64,000 nt of DNA from Adiantum capillus-veneris (Eukaryota > Streptophyta > Polypodiopsida > Polypodiales > Pteridaceae). A program made the translations under genes and the position numbers. Below the pieces are notes generated by a model. That model was not told where the DNA came from, made no database searches, and worked only from the letters and a program-made list of their open reading frames with translations. The DNA lies in assembly GCA_014529385.2 (NCBI GenBank), contig CM043945.1, positions 141,712,241 to 141,776,240 of the forward strand, read 5' to 3'. Shown here piece by piece: positions 44,620 to 55,130 of the stretch. Every line of letters starts with the position of its first letter. Within the stretch, counting starts at the first letter, position 1.

Positions 44620-45800
44620 TGTCATGTGACACATCCAACCCTATGTGTCCGTGGACAAGCTACAACACGACAAGGGTTCAGTCAGTCCAATCAGTCTAGA
44701 TTTAGAAGTGTTCTGGCTCTTTTGTGAGTTTGTTCGCAGACCGTGCATGCCAGACACTTGGTGTATATGCATAAGCATTCCCATCAGACTCCATTAGAAT
44801 CCTTCAGCCCTTCAGGGGAATTTTCCAGTGCATTTAACCTATTTTACCTATTTTTCACTTATTATTTTTAAGTGACTTTTGTTGGAAAGTGGGTAGGGCA
44901 AATTGAGTAAGGTTGTGTATAAGCAAACTAGAGCTAGCACTTTCTGGAGAAGAGGCAGCAGGAGCACCTTGCTCAATAGGCAACTTTTCAGCAGAACCCA
45001 TTAGAAGGCCTAGCGTTTTGCAGATTGTAGGAACTAGCATTTTTTTCCATGAAGACCAGCCTGGCGTTTTTGCTCAGCAGATCAGCCTCGGCTACCGCAA
45101 GACAGCAAGAGCCTCAGTGTTTTTGCAATAGAACAGCAAGTTCAGCCACTAGCGTTTTGCATTAGCCTTCATCGCCAGAAGAAGTTCCAGACAGCTAGCG
45201 TTTTTGACATCAGTAGCCCTAGCGTTTTTGAAGATCTCCGCATTTGCAGATTTCAGCCTTAGCTGATTTTCATCAGTAAAAGAGTAGCAGATACGGCAGG
45301 AAAGACCATCAGTTTTCAGCCGAAAGAAACCTCAGTTTTTAGCCCTAAACCTGCAAATTTTTAGCGACAAAGACCCCAGGAACAGCCCCCAAAATCAGCT
45401 TTTTTGGACCTGTAGCAGATTTTAGCCCATAGCATTTTTGGACAGGAGTAGCAAGATTGCAGATTTCAGCCCTTAGGTCGACTTCGTCATCATCGTCGTC
45501 ATCGTCGACATAGCCTAGACTTGCATCAGTCTCATGCATACCATTTGTACCAGTTTGTGCAATCATAAGTAGACCACTCTCGCCGACGAGAGTGGGGCCT
45601 TCGAAGGAGGGTTTTACGTCTCTGGTGTCGTATTTCTCTTCTCTCTCTATCTCTCAGTCTCATACACTTGCACGCACAGTGTCCATTCACTTTGTTTATG
45701 ATCATAGCACTCTCTCATTAAGAACGGAAGGCTCTCCCTTCCATAAGAATGAAAAGGAACCTTGAGCATAGTTCGGAGCACTCATCTTGAGCAAAGTTCA
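44620..45800 (+). repeat. H 5' LTR, left part
   Basis: It matches the F LTR (57077-58262) along its length: start TGTCA(C/T)GTGACACATCC, TATA-like GTGTATAAGCAAAC (about 44914), many GCGTTTTTG words, the hairpin at 45574 and CCTTGAGCA near the end. It stops at GTTCA where G is inserted. The last ~25 bases are at 62408-62431. Confidence 0.85.
45574..45595 (+). ncRNA. LTR hairpin (copy in H)
   Basis: CCACTCTCG-CCGA-CGAGAGTGG forms a perfect 9-bp stem with a 4-base loop. Equivalent hairpins occur at 52437, 56997, 58019, 61240 and 63050. Confidence 0.6.
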
Positions 45801-45897
45801 TGTAAGGTGCAGCGGAATGAATGCTGTATTTTCTCAAGATTAGTGATCTTTATTTGCTCAAGGTTCTTTTTAGTTCTTAGGGAAGGAGAGAGCCTTC
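45801..45897 (-). repeat. G 3' LTR, terminal part
   Basis: Starts TGTAAGGTGCAGCGG on the plus strand and ends in CCTTC, the target duplication of E. It matches 56771-56867. Confidence 0.9.
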
Positions 45898-46423
45898 TGT
45901 CACAAAGTGATGACGTGGCGGACAACAGAAACCCTAATTTCTGCCAAAAACCCTAATTTCCGAAAATCGGGTAGGCTTTAAAAAAATAAAAATAAAAATT
46001 TATTAATGATGAGCGACGCGAATCTTGCTTTTTCTCCATGCCATGAGAAAGAGAGAGAACTTGCTTAAAAAAAAAAAAAAGAGACTCTAAGAGAGAGAGA
46101 ACTAATGCTTTTTTATTTTTAAAAGCTTTTGGGGCTCTGCTTTTGGGCATCCCTTGTACCTTTAAATACGTGGTGAGGGCTTCACTTCTCAGAGGATCTG
46201 GACGCAGAGTCTGAGAGTGAAACCCTAACCTCTCTCTTGTACTTCGATGATTGGTTAATACAAAAAGAAATACCGGAAGGGGCGCCAGTCTTTGGGGCCA
46301 ATATCTCTAGGCACGGAACTCCGCCTGGCCAGTGCAAATCTATTGTGATCTGTGAATTGTTTGAAGTGGTTATTTGGTGCTGTCGTGATTGATTCTTGAC
46401 TTGGAGTGTCCAAGTCTGTTACA
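45898..46423 (+). repeat. E 5' LTR
   Basis: 526 bases. Contains AAACCCTAATTT words (telobox-like) at about 45930-45960, a TATA-like TTTAAATACG at 46161, and TACAAAAAGAAATACCGG near the polyadenylation region. Confidence 0.95.
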
Positions 46424-46424
46424 G

Positions 46425-46436
46425 TGGTATCAGAGC
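46425..46436 (+). promoter_or_regulatory. E primer-binding site (initiator tRNA-Met)
   Basis: TGGTATCAGAGC one base after the LTR end. Confidence 0.9.
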
Positions 46437-46492
46437 ACGGCCGATTTCTCTTCTACGGGAAATCCGATCCCCAATTTTTTTCCGCGGCACCT

Positions 46493-48040
46493 ATGGCTTC
46501 ATGCAAGGATCAGTCGACTCCCTCTGCATCTGAAGATGCGGGCTGGGATCACAACGAAGATTGAGACAGAGAGTATGGCCCGCCTCCGCCTACTTAGGCG
46601 GAGCGGCGAGAGATGGAGCGTCGCCAGTTGATCGGCGATGCAATGATGATGATGCTCAATTTTGCGAAGGACCCAAAATTTGCAAAATATATGAGCGAGA
46701 CTTCTTTTCAAGAAGTGCGTGAGCAATGGCAGAAAACCACTACACCCACTCTCAAGAAACCTTCTGCTCACAAGAAATATTCAGAGAAGGAATTAGAAGA
46801 GGTGGTTGATGCACGGATTGATCAGCTTTTCGACGTGCAAAAGAAAGGCAAAAAGCACGGCAAAAAGCAGAAGAAAGGCACTGACTTCCCGGGATATTTG
46901 GGTCGTCAGTCAACTTTTGACAAGGCAAAGACACAGAAGAAGCGTGTTCGATTTGAAGAACTACTTCTTCTTCTTCTTCTGACAGTTCTTCTAGCTCTTC
47001 AGACTTGAGCGAAGAAGACAGGAAAAGCAAAAAGCGAAGCAAGAAACAACGCTTCGGAAAGGGCAAGAAAAAGGCAAGGAAGTCTAAGTCTCGCCCAGTG
47101 AGTGACACTTCTACAGAGGACTCGTCTACGGACAGTTTAGACTGTGGCAACGGAAACTTTTATGCGAACAAGAGGAATTTTTACAAAGCCAACTAGTATG
47201 ACTTTCTCGAAGATAAAAGCAAGAAAGTCCGAGAGTTTAAGGAAGGTGGCCACTCGATCAAGTTTGATACTTTTTTCAAGATACTCTGATGCTTCGAAGG
47301 CTTTGTCTTTTATACAGCATTTTGACATCGCTTTCGCGGGAGGACGCTATTTAGAGCACTCCAAGATTCGGAGAGCTGCCTCTTACTATAAGAGGAATGC
47401 TCGTACTTGGTGGTCCACGCTTCTTTTAAACAAGATTGCGCCAGTTAAATGGCTGAAATTTAAGAAGCTTTTTATTTCTTCTTGGTTGACGCAAGAATAT
47501 GAATAAGATATACGAGCTGCTTGGAACCATCTTCGGATGACCAAGAAAGATACAATCAATGCTTATTGTGAAAGATTCTGGAGCTCTTTTCTACCCGCCT
47601 CTTCATTCAAGAAGATTTCGTTCAGAGAACAGATTGAGCGGTTTACCTTGTGTCTACCTATAGAGATCCGAGATCACTGCTTGGAATAGAAGTCAGCTTC
47701 TATTTAAGCTTCTATTTAGGAGTTGATGAGTCATGCGAAGCGGGGCTTTGCCATTCACTCTGGCAGTTTGACCTACCCCACAGATAAGGCCATGACACAA
47801 CGAGCCGAAGAGACTTCTGGGAATGAAAGTAGAAAGAAAAAGAGCAACCCAAAGAAAAAGGATGCATGACCCAAGCTTACTCCTGAGGAGAGAGCTCGCT
47901 TCATCAGAGAGGGGAAGTGCTTTGGATGCGGGGAACATGGACATATCTCCGCGAAGTGCCCTAAAAAGGCACAAAAAGGACAGAATGATAAAGACGACGA
48001 CAGGCCTGAGAGTTCGAGAGCAGCTGAGGAATGTGGCAGA
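46493..48040 (+). pseudogene. gag: E gag with zinc knuckle
   Basis: ATG at 46493 (MASCKDQSTPSASEDAGW) is broken by a TGA near 46562 and a TAG near 46595, both readable as former CGA and CAG. The frame then gives MERRQLIGDAMMMMLNFAKD and a Lys-rich region. After frameshifts the gag core is ALSFIQHFDIAFAGGRYLEH and YYKRNARTWWSTLLLNKI, later WSSFLPASSFKK. The zinc knuckle CFGCGEHGHISAKC is at 47918. A Ser/Lys-rich segment (46960-47130) separates N-terminus and core. Confidence 0.8.
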
Positions 48041-48119
48041 AAAGGCAGATAGAAAAGCAGAACTGGTACCACATGGCGTGGGACCTGCACCGTATCTAAT
48101 GAATGAAAGTACAAACTTT

Positions 48120-49225
48120 GCCGCTTTTGGGGCAAAGTGAAGGATCATGAAGCTCTTTTGAAGGAGCCAAGGCCAACTTCTTTTCACTTGGAATTGGCGG
48201 CTCGATTTGGATTTACGCCCGACAGATAGACGCCACAGGCGGAGGTAGTTCGACTGGCACCCAGATGGGATGTTGCCATTACACCCAGCATTGGCAAACT
48301 TCGTTTGCAATGACAGGGGTGTTCAGGGCACGTGAGTGACGTTCTACTCAGGATCCCTTGGTACCACAAGAACTACGCTGTGGTTTGACTACCGGGCAGA
48401 GAAAGCGACTTTGATAAATGAAGGGCTTAGAGATTGTACTTGATGAACTTCAGTTTCTTACTCATTCTTTTGGGAGAGAACTGAACGATGGATAAAGGTT
48501 GAATATGTTTTGACCTGATCAAAAGAACGCCAAGATTTTTCTCCACACTCATGCCGATTGCTTTTCAGAGGGCCTGAAGATCAAACCATTGATCTTATAC
48601 CTGGAAGCACGCCACCGAATCGGCAGCGTTACCGTGTGAGCCGAGTACAGAATGAAGAGATTATGAACCCAGTGAAAGACCTCTTGGAAAAGGGTCTTGT
48701 CGAGCATAGTACTTCACCATATTGCTCTCCACTGTTGTTGGATTTGAAGATAGGCGGATTTTGGAGAATGTGCATCGATTATAGAACTCTTAACAAAATC
48801 ACCATCAAGAACAGATTTCCGATTCCTAGGATCGATGATATACTTGACAGGTAACAAGGATCCTCGTGCTTCGTGCTTTAGCAGGATTGACTTGAAGAGT
48901 GGATATCATCAGATCCGAATCGCGTCGGGAGACGTCTACAAGACAGCCTTTCAGACGACTTTTGGGTTATTTGAGTTTTTGGTGATGCCTTTTGGCTTAA
49001 CCAATGCTCGTGCGACATTTAAGTGGAGGATGGACAGGATTTTTCGAGAGTACAGGCTATCTGTTGGCACTTTCTTTGATGATATCATTGTTTTCTCCAA
49101 GAATGAAGCAGAACACAGAGATCATATGTTTAAGAGATACATTTTTTTTGGGAAACTTTGTCTCAACATCAGGAGCACAAATGGACCCAGCCAAGATAGA
49201 GACTATCCGTGATTGGCCCGATTTG
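48120..49225 (+). pseudogene. pol: E protease remnant and reverse transcriptase
   Basis: Only fragments of the protease C-terminus remain (HVSDVLLRIPWYHKNYAVV). The RT is clear: SRVQNEEIMNPVKDLLEKGL, VEHSTSPYCSPLLL, FWRMCIDYRTLNKITIKNRF, then after a frameshift at about 48850 [35 protein letters not shown] and GTFFDDIIVFSKNEAEHRDH. The catalytic F-x-D-D is intact. A second frameshift near 49130 leads to the thumb. Confidence 0.85.
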
Positions 49226-49830
49226 AAGAATGCCCATGAAGTTAGAAGCTTCTTGGGACTGTGTTCATACTACAGGCGGTTCATACGAAAGTTTGCAGAG
49301 GTTGCTTCCCCTTGTGCATATCTTGATACAGAAAGGAGTCCCTTTCTTGTGGGGATCCATAGAGGTGACTGCCTTTCAGACATTGAAAGAGAAATTGACT
49401 ACAGGACCAGATTTGACTTTGCCAGACTTGCAGAAGTCATTTGAAGGATTTTGTGATGCTTATGGTCATAGTCTTGGTGCGGTCTTGATGCAAGAAGGCC
49501 ATGTCATAGCTTACGAGAGCCGTTTGTTCTCTAGGCCGGAGATAACATCACATATTTATGAGAAAGAGCTTTTGGCGGTTATCCATGCTCTTACTCAGTG
49601 GTGGCATTACCTACTCGGAGCGGATTTCACTGTCTTTACAGACCATTAGAGTTTACGCCACTTCTTGTCACAAAAGCAGCTTTTGGAAAAGCAGATGCGG
49701 TGGGCGAACATCTTGTCATAGTTCCACTTCCAGATTGTCCATGTGCAGGGACAGAAGAATGTGGTGGCAGATGCTTTGTCTCGGAAGCCGTTGGTTCAGG
49801 CTATTTCCGCAATACATCATAGGAGCTTCG
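49150..49830 (+). pseudogene. pol: E RT thumb and RNase H
   Basis: Fragments read DPAKIETIRDWPDLKNAHEV, RSFLGLCSYYRRFIRKFAEV, then FCDAYGHSLGAVLMQEGHVI (first catalytic Asp region), HIYEKELLAVIHALTQWWHY (Glu), FTVFTDH (Asp), a TAG, and after it KNVVADALSRKPL (last Asp). Frame changes occur near 49320 and 49440. TAG at 49647 is explained by a former Gln or Lys codon. Confidence 0.8.
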
Positions 49831-50560
49831 AGGATATGGTCGATCAGTATGCCACATATACAGATTTTGCAGATATTTTCACACGGATACGGGATGGGGA
49901 GACAGTAGCTGGATACTCCCTTCGGGAAGGCTACTTGATGAAAAAGACTATGTTGTGCGTTACACAACCGTTGAGGGAAAAGGTTATGACTGAATGCCAC
50001 TGTCCACCTTTTACGGGTCACCGCGGCATTGCTACCACCATGAAGGGTTAGAGAGATACTTCTTTTGGTCGAGACTCAAAAAGGACGTGGAAGAGTTGTG
50101 TGCAGTATGCCAAAAGGTCAAGTTTGACAGGCATAAGGCACAGGGATTGTTACACCCTTTACCCATATCCACCCGTCCTTGGAAAAGTATTGAAATGGAT
50201 TTCATTTTTGATCTCCCGAGAACACAGAATGATCACGATGATTTTCCGATTACATGGCACGCCTGAGACGATTGTCTCCGACAAAGACCCCAGATTTATG
50301 AGTTTGTTTTGGAAGGCAATTTGGGAGAACATTGGCACGCAGTTGCAGTTTTCGTCATCGTTCCACTTGCAGACTGACGGGCAATTTGAGATTGCTAATT
50401 CAGTGATTTTAGATTTATTGAAGTCTTGTATCCCGGATAAGAAGACTCAATGGGAAAAGAACTTACCTTTGGTGGAATTTGCCTACAATAACACGATACA
50501 CTTTTCGATTTCGACGGGGAAGACGCCATGAGAGATTGTTGAAAGTGCTGCGAAGGTTCC
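49830..50560 (+). pseudogene. pol: E integrase with internal deletion
   Basis: The zinc finger reads CHCPPFTGHRG ... ELCAVCQKVK across a frameshift. The core starts with WKSIEMDFIFDLPRTQND (first Asp). Then about 50-60 residues are missing and the sequence jumps to IFRLHGTPETIVSDKDPRFM (second Asp) and FHLQTDGQFEIANSVI (Glu region). VEFAYNNTIHFSISTGKTP follows, then a TGA. The deletion lies near 50240. Confidence 0.8.
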
Positions 50561-51155
50561 ATCCTTCCTAAGCACGAAAGATTAGATATTTGAAGCGGAT
50601 GAATATTCGCGAGATTTGGATATGGCTTTTGCCAAGGTTCGTGAGACTTTGCAGGAGTCTCAAGAACGACAGAAAGAGGCAGAGGATCGCCATTGTCGCG
50701 ACTTGAAATTGAAGGAGGATGATTGGGTGCTCTTACGTTTTGAGAAGGCACGCCTACGAAAGAAAAAGGGAAAGGAGAGGCTTTTTCCAAAGCTTAGTAT
50801 GCGATACTACGGACCTTTCCAGATCACTGACAAGATAAATGATGTCTCCTTCTGATTGAAACTGCCAGATACTTGGAGGATTCACAATGCATTGCATGTG
50901 AGTCTCTTTAAATTTATTAAGGGTGATGTGCTTGATGATGGGGAGCTTGATGAGCAACCCGAAGTGGAAGAAAATGAGGAGATCCTTGTTCCTGAACAGA
51001 TTTTGGCACATAACGATACGAAGAAAGGTAAAGTCCGAAGTCGGTTCTGGGTTAAGTTCAAGAACTTTCCTGCATTTGATGCGAAGTGGATGGAGGAGGA
51101 GGACCTAGCAGATACTTCTCGGATTGTGAAATTTTACCTCGATGTTTTGGTTTAG
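50561..51155 (+). pseudogene. pol: E integrase C-terminus with chromodomain-like tail
   Basis: A helical stretch LQESQERQKEAEDRHCRDLK precedes DDWVLLRFEKARL and LSMRYYGPFQITDKINDVSF (GPY/F module), a TGA, then LKLPDTWRIHNALHVSLFK. The end reads EILVPEQILAHNDTKKGKVR, RFWVKFKNFPAFDAKWMEEE and DLADTSRIVKFYL, matching the layout of a chromodomain (hydrophobic-V-K-F/W ... W-x-E-E-x-L). Such tails steer integration toward particular chromatin. The first aromatic cage residue is not obvious. Confidence 0.8.
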
Positions 51156-51736
51156 CATAGTCTACTCCAAATGGAACCCAGAAATTCAGCTTGGCCGAAG
51201 ATCTGGTGCAGTGGGATGCACAAGAGGGGAGTCACTCCACTCCTTTGTCAACAGATGCCTTGATTTTGATACTAAAGTCACTGATGTCTCTTTGAGCTTC
51301 AGGGATATTGAGAGCTGACAGTATTCTGCTGGATGACTTTATGAAATGGAATTCCTGATTATGATACTGTTCTTGACTTCTTGTGAGTGCAGAAACTGAT
51401 AGCCGAAATGACTGCAGCATTTTGGTCTGATTGATCTCGAATAGACATGGTTGCAATATGGGTTAGTCAATCGGACATAGATGAGGTCCCGATTGGACCT
51501 AGATGTGATTGCTAGCTACATTGCCGATAAATCATGGTCTAAGATCCGAATGAATGTTGAATGTCATGTGATGTCTTGTGATGTCGTGTGATGTGACTGT
51601 CGATTTTGTACATGCGCTAGATGTGTCTTCCTAGTACGTAGGTACTAACAGTGAGTGTCTGCTAAGACGGTTTATGGCTTTTGTTGGTTTTGCAGGCGTA
51701 ATCGCGGTCGATTACAATGCTTTCAAGAGGGGGGTA
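51156..51736 (+). other. E 3' untranslated region and polypurine tract
   Basis: About 570 bases without recognised coding content. AAGAGGGGGGTA at 51725-51736 directly precedes the 3' LTR and is the polypurine tract. TGATGTC/TGATGTG words cluster around 51560-51600. Confidence 0.7.
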
Positions 51737-52301
51737 TGTCACAAAGTGATGACGTGGCGGACAACAAAAACCCTAATTTTTGCCAGAAACCCTAAAATTC
51801 TTGCAAACCCTAATTTTTGCTAGAAACCCTAATTTTCAAAAATCGCGAAGGCTTAAAAAATAAAATAAAAAATATATTTATTAATGATGAGCGACACGAA
51901 TCTTGCTTTTTCTCCATGCCATGAGAAAGAGAGAGAACTTGCTTAAAAAAAAAAAAGAGACTCTCTAAGAGAGAAAGAGAACTGATGCTTTTTATTTTTA
52001 AAAGCTTTTGGGGCTCTGCTTTTGGGCATCCCTTGTACCTTTAAATACGTGGTGAGGGCTTCACTTCTCAGAGCATCTGGACGCAGAGTCTGAGAGTGAA
52101 ACCCTAACCTCTCTCTTGTACTTCGATGATTGGTTAATACAAAAAGAAATACCGAAAGGGGCGCCAGTCTTTGGGGCCAATATCTCTAGGCACGGAACTC
52201 CGCCGGGCCAGTGCAAATCTATTGTGATCTGTGAATTGTTTGAAGTGGTTATTTGGTGCTGTCGTGATTGATTCTTGACTTGGAGTGTCAAGTCTGTTAC
52301 A
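51737..52301 (+). repeat. E 3' LTR
   Basis: 565 bases. Same as the 5' LTR except for an expansion of the AAACCCTAATTTTTGC unit near 51765-51835 (about four copies here, two in the 5' LTR) and scattered changes. Confidence 0.95.
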
Positions 52302-53422
52302 CCTTCCGTCTTATGGAGAGTGCTATGATCACGAACAAAGTGAGTGGATATTGTGCGTGCAAGTGAATGAGACTGAGAGAAGGAGAGAGAAGAGATACGG
52401 ACACCCGAGAGGTTGTAAAACCCTCCTCCGAAGGCCCCACTCTCGTTAGCGAGAGTGGTCTAACTTTGATTGCACAAAGGTGTACAATGATGATGCATGG
52501 ACTCATGCAATGGGGGCTATGTCGATGACGACGATGACTTTAGGGCTGAATTTGGTCCTCTTCTATCTGCTGTCCACAAAGGGGGAAATGCTGAGGATCT
52601 GGAAGATCTTGGGCTGTTTTCGTATGGCTGAAAATCCCTGTTTTAGTGTTGTTTCGATGGCTGAAATTCTCTGATTTGTAGAGGCTCATATAGCTGACAA
52701 AAATGCTGGGTTATTGCATTGGTCAATCTGCGTTTTTGGGGCTGAGGTCGAGGGTTGAAAACGCTGCCTTGCTGTAGGGCTGAGGCTGCGTTTTTGTGGC
52801 TGTAATCGATGAGAATTTGCAGGTCTTGCTAGTGTTAGTAAAACGCTGAGGCTGCTGCCGGTAGGGAGGAAAACGCCAGGCAAGGTGAGCTTTGATGGCG
52901 ATGGGCTGAAGCTTGAGAAGGGCCAAGGGATGGCGATGATCAAACGCTGGGGCTGAGGGTGGAGTGGCCTCACCAAGATGGCTTGGGGAGGGTCTTGCTG
53001 AGAGGGAGGGAACACCTGTTGCTTGGAAGCCTGTTGAGCAAGGATGTTGTGCTCCTTGCTCATCTGCCCTATTGTGCTAACTTGGGTTTGCTTATATATT
53101 AACTTACCCAATTTGCCCTACTGAGTTCCCAACAAAAGTCGCTTAATAAATAAGTGAAAAATGTCAAACATAGGGAAAAATGGGATAGTCACTTGAAAAA
53201 TTCCCAAACTGACTTTTGATGGAATCTGATGGAAATGCTTATGCTTATGCAGTGTGCAACCAGAGGATATGCATCTACATTGAGTGACTGGGCATGCACG
53301 GGCTACGAATAGACTCACAAAAGTGCCAGATCACTTCTAATCTAAACCGACTGGACTTGACGGAAACCCTGTTATGGTGTAGCTTGTCCACGGATACATA
53401 GGGTAGGATGTGTCACGTGACA
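52302..53422 (-). repeat. G 3' LTR, main part
   Basis: Continues the LTR interrupted by E. On the minus strand it starts TGTCACGTGACACATCC (53422) and contains the hairpin at 52437-52458, GCGTTTT words and TATA-like sequence near 53093. It holds the empty site for F (GCAATGGGGGCTATG at about 52508-52522). Confidence 0.9.
52437..52458 (-). ncRNA. LTR hairpin (G 3' LTR)
   Basis: CCACTCTCG-TTAG-CGAGAGTGG on the plus strand: 9-bp stem intact, loop differs from the H copy. Confidence 0.6.
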
Positions 53423-53575
53423 TCCCCTCCTTTTTAAAGTGAGGTACTGGTATCGAACTGTATGGCGTCGAGGGAGAACAGGATCCGGATACATAGGGTA
53501 GGATGTGTCACGTGACATCCCCTCCTTTTTAAAGCGAGGTACTAGTACCGAATTGTATGGCGTCGAGGGAGATCG
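53392..53575 (-). repeat. Tandem duplication of the G polypurine tract/LTR start
   Basis: The ~94-base block GGATACATAGGGTAGGATGT ... GGTACT(G/A)GTA(T/C)CGAA occurs twice in a row. Each copy has the LTR start (TGTCACGTGACA) and the polypurine tract (AAAAAGGAGGGGA on the minus strand). Two LTR starts are therefore possible, 53422 and 53516. Confidence 0.9.
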
Positions 53576-54149
53576 CCAAAAGGATCCGGAATCCTGGAAG
53601 GGACTCTTTGTCGGCCCACTCGGATGTGTGGGTCGTGCGGTACTTGAACTTCATAAAGGTCTTGTCCATGTAAAGTGAAGGAAAAAATCTTGTCTTCTCT
53701 AAAGACTGTGTATGCAATGTCGATGAACATAGAGACGGAGTGACAACGCGTTCATCAAACACATGCAAACAATGCGCTCGAATCTTTCTCTTAAGATCTA
53801 GAGCAATCAATTGTGGCAATTCACAACGGAAATGCCCATGCTTGGTGCTCACACTTTCATGTGCTCTTTTGGGTACTGCGTCATGCGAAGGAAGAGACAT
53901 GGAATGTGATTTCCTTACATACATACCTTTCAGCTTTTCATGAACAATCCGCATACATTCGTGCTCATCCATGAGAGAAACGTGCTCAACATACAATATG
54001 TCATGCATAGGAAAAGGGATCACATAACGATGCTGACTAAAATATAGGAAACGATCACGAATGAAACATTCGAACAATGCGTGCGTATCAATCATGCGAA
54101 CACATAATACTTCCTGTGAGGGCTCTTTGGACCAAGGCTCGAGAGCCAA
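53529..54149 (-). pseudogene. G C-terminal ORF of unknown function
   Basis: The 206-codon frame reads MALEPWSKEPSQEVLCVRMI, IDTHALFECFIRDRFLYFSQ, EHVSLMDEHECMRIVHEKLK, STKHGHFRCELPQLIALDL, KIRAHCLHVFDERVVTP and ISLDAIQFGTSTSL, ending at the polypurine tract. The same protein, longer by about 60 residues before its last 40, is encoded in F. It has many His and Cys residues but no fold I recognise. It occupies the place where RT and integrase would be. The frame lies between an acidic repeat and the 3' LTR and is probably the continuation of the upstream polyprotein. Confidence 0.6.
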
Positions 54150-55130
54150 GATCGGTTCGTCCTAAATGATCAAATCGTCCTGTGGGGGTTCTTTGGACCT
54201 CGACTCGAAAGCCAAGATCGGATCTTCGTGATTGATCGAATCTACAACGAGGTTAGCTTCGCTAGGAAAAACATCCACTAACACATCATCCTTGTGAACA
54301 ATCACATCATCTTCATGCAATTCATCATGCTTGTCTTTCATCCAAATCATCATGCAAATCATTATCATTCAAATCATCATGCTTCTCACAATCATGCAAA
54401 TCATGTGTGTCATGCTGTGGAGAAAAAGAGATTGAGAGAATCTCCTTATCCCAAATCCTTTCAATCTTTTCCTGCATATTAGCAATGAGAGAGGGAGAAT
54501 GAGCAATCTCCTCTCCATGAATGATAGTAGGAGAATCACTTTTGGCATTGAGAGTTAAAGTGTTAGCTTCAAAATCAATGAGAGCGTTAGTCTCATGAAA
54601 CCATCGAATGCCCAAAATCATATCACATCCTGAGAGAGGAGAAACAACAAATCTTCTAGTGAAGGCAGTCTGTTGAATTGCAAACAACACATCTAGGCAC
54701 TCCTCTGTGATGAGAGCGTCCATACCGGGACGAAAGCCAGAGACCTCGATAGGAGATCTTGAACTAACTTCGAGGCGGGCTCTCTCAACAAGAGAGGAGC
54801 TGATCACATCATGCATACTACCCGGGTCAAACAGTATGACAAAACGGTGCCCCGACGTATGACCATAACATTTAATGAGAGATTCATCAATGGGAGGGTC
54901 CTGAGAAACTTGGGGCATACTCGTGTTATCATTCATTGCATTGACAGAGAAAGTGGGTGCTGTGGGTTCTTTAGATTCATTCGATTCAAGCTTAGGACAT
55001 GTTCTTTTTATGTGACTCTTAATGTGACAATGAAAACAACGACCTTCCTTAGAATAAGTGCTTTGTTCTTCCAACGTGATGTATCCTCCTACAATTCCTT
55101 GTGCTACCTTTTCATCTGGAGTAAGCTTAG
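54150..55130 (-). pseudogene. G zinc knuckle, protease and Asp/His-rich linker
   Basis: The frame gives CFHCHIKSHIKRTC (CCHC knuckle), then the retropepsin-like LFDPGSMHDVISSSL (D-P-G-S), FAIQQTAFTRRFVV and GCDMILGIRWFHETNALIDF (I-L-G-x-x-W). It continues into an Asp/His/Leu repeat (DLHDCEKHDDLNDNDLHDDL) and then ILAFESRSKEPPQDDLII. The protease would have processed gag. RT does not follow. A frameshift separates the knuckle from gag, and another lies near 54330. Confidence 0.8.

Larger units (their letters stand above)
45898..52301 (+). mobile_element. E: chromovirus-type Ty3 element, complete structure
   Basis: LTRs at 45898-46423 and 51737-52301 both start TGTCACAAAGTGATGACGTG and end GTCTGTTACA. 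CCTTC occurs directly before (45893-45897) and after (52302-52306), a perfect 5-bp target duplication. The undisturbed target is visible in G's other LTR at 56863. Internally there is a tRNA-Met primer site, gag, protease region, RT, RNase H, integrase and a chromodomain-like tail, all broken. Confidence 0.95.

Noticed and set aside
47693-48310. 205-codon minus-strand ORF inside E
   Set aside because: It is antisense to the gag/protease region of E, which has clear domain matches on the plus strand.
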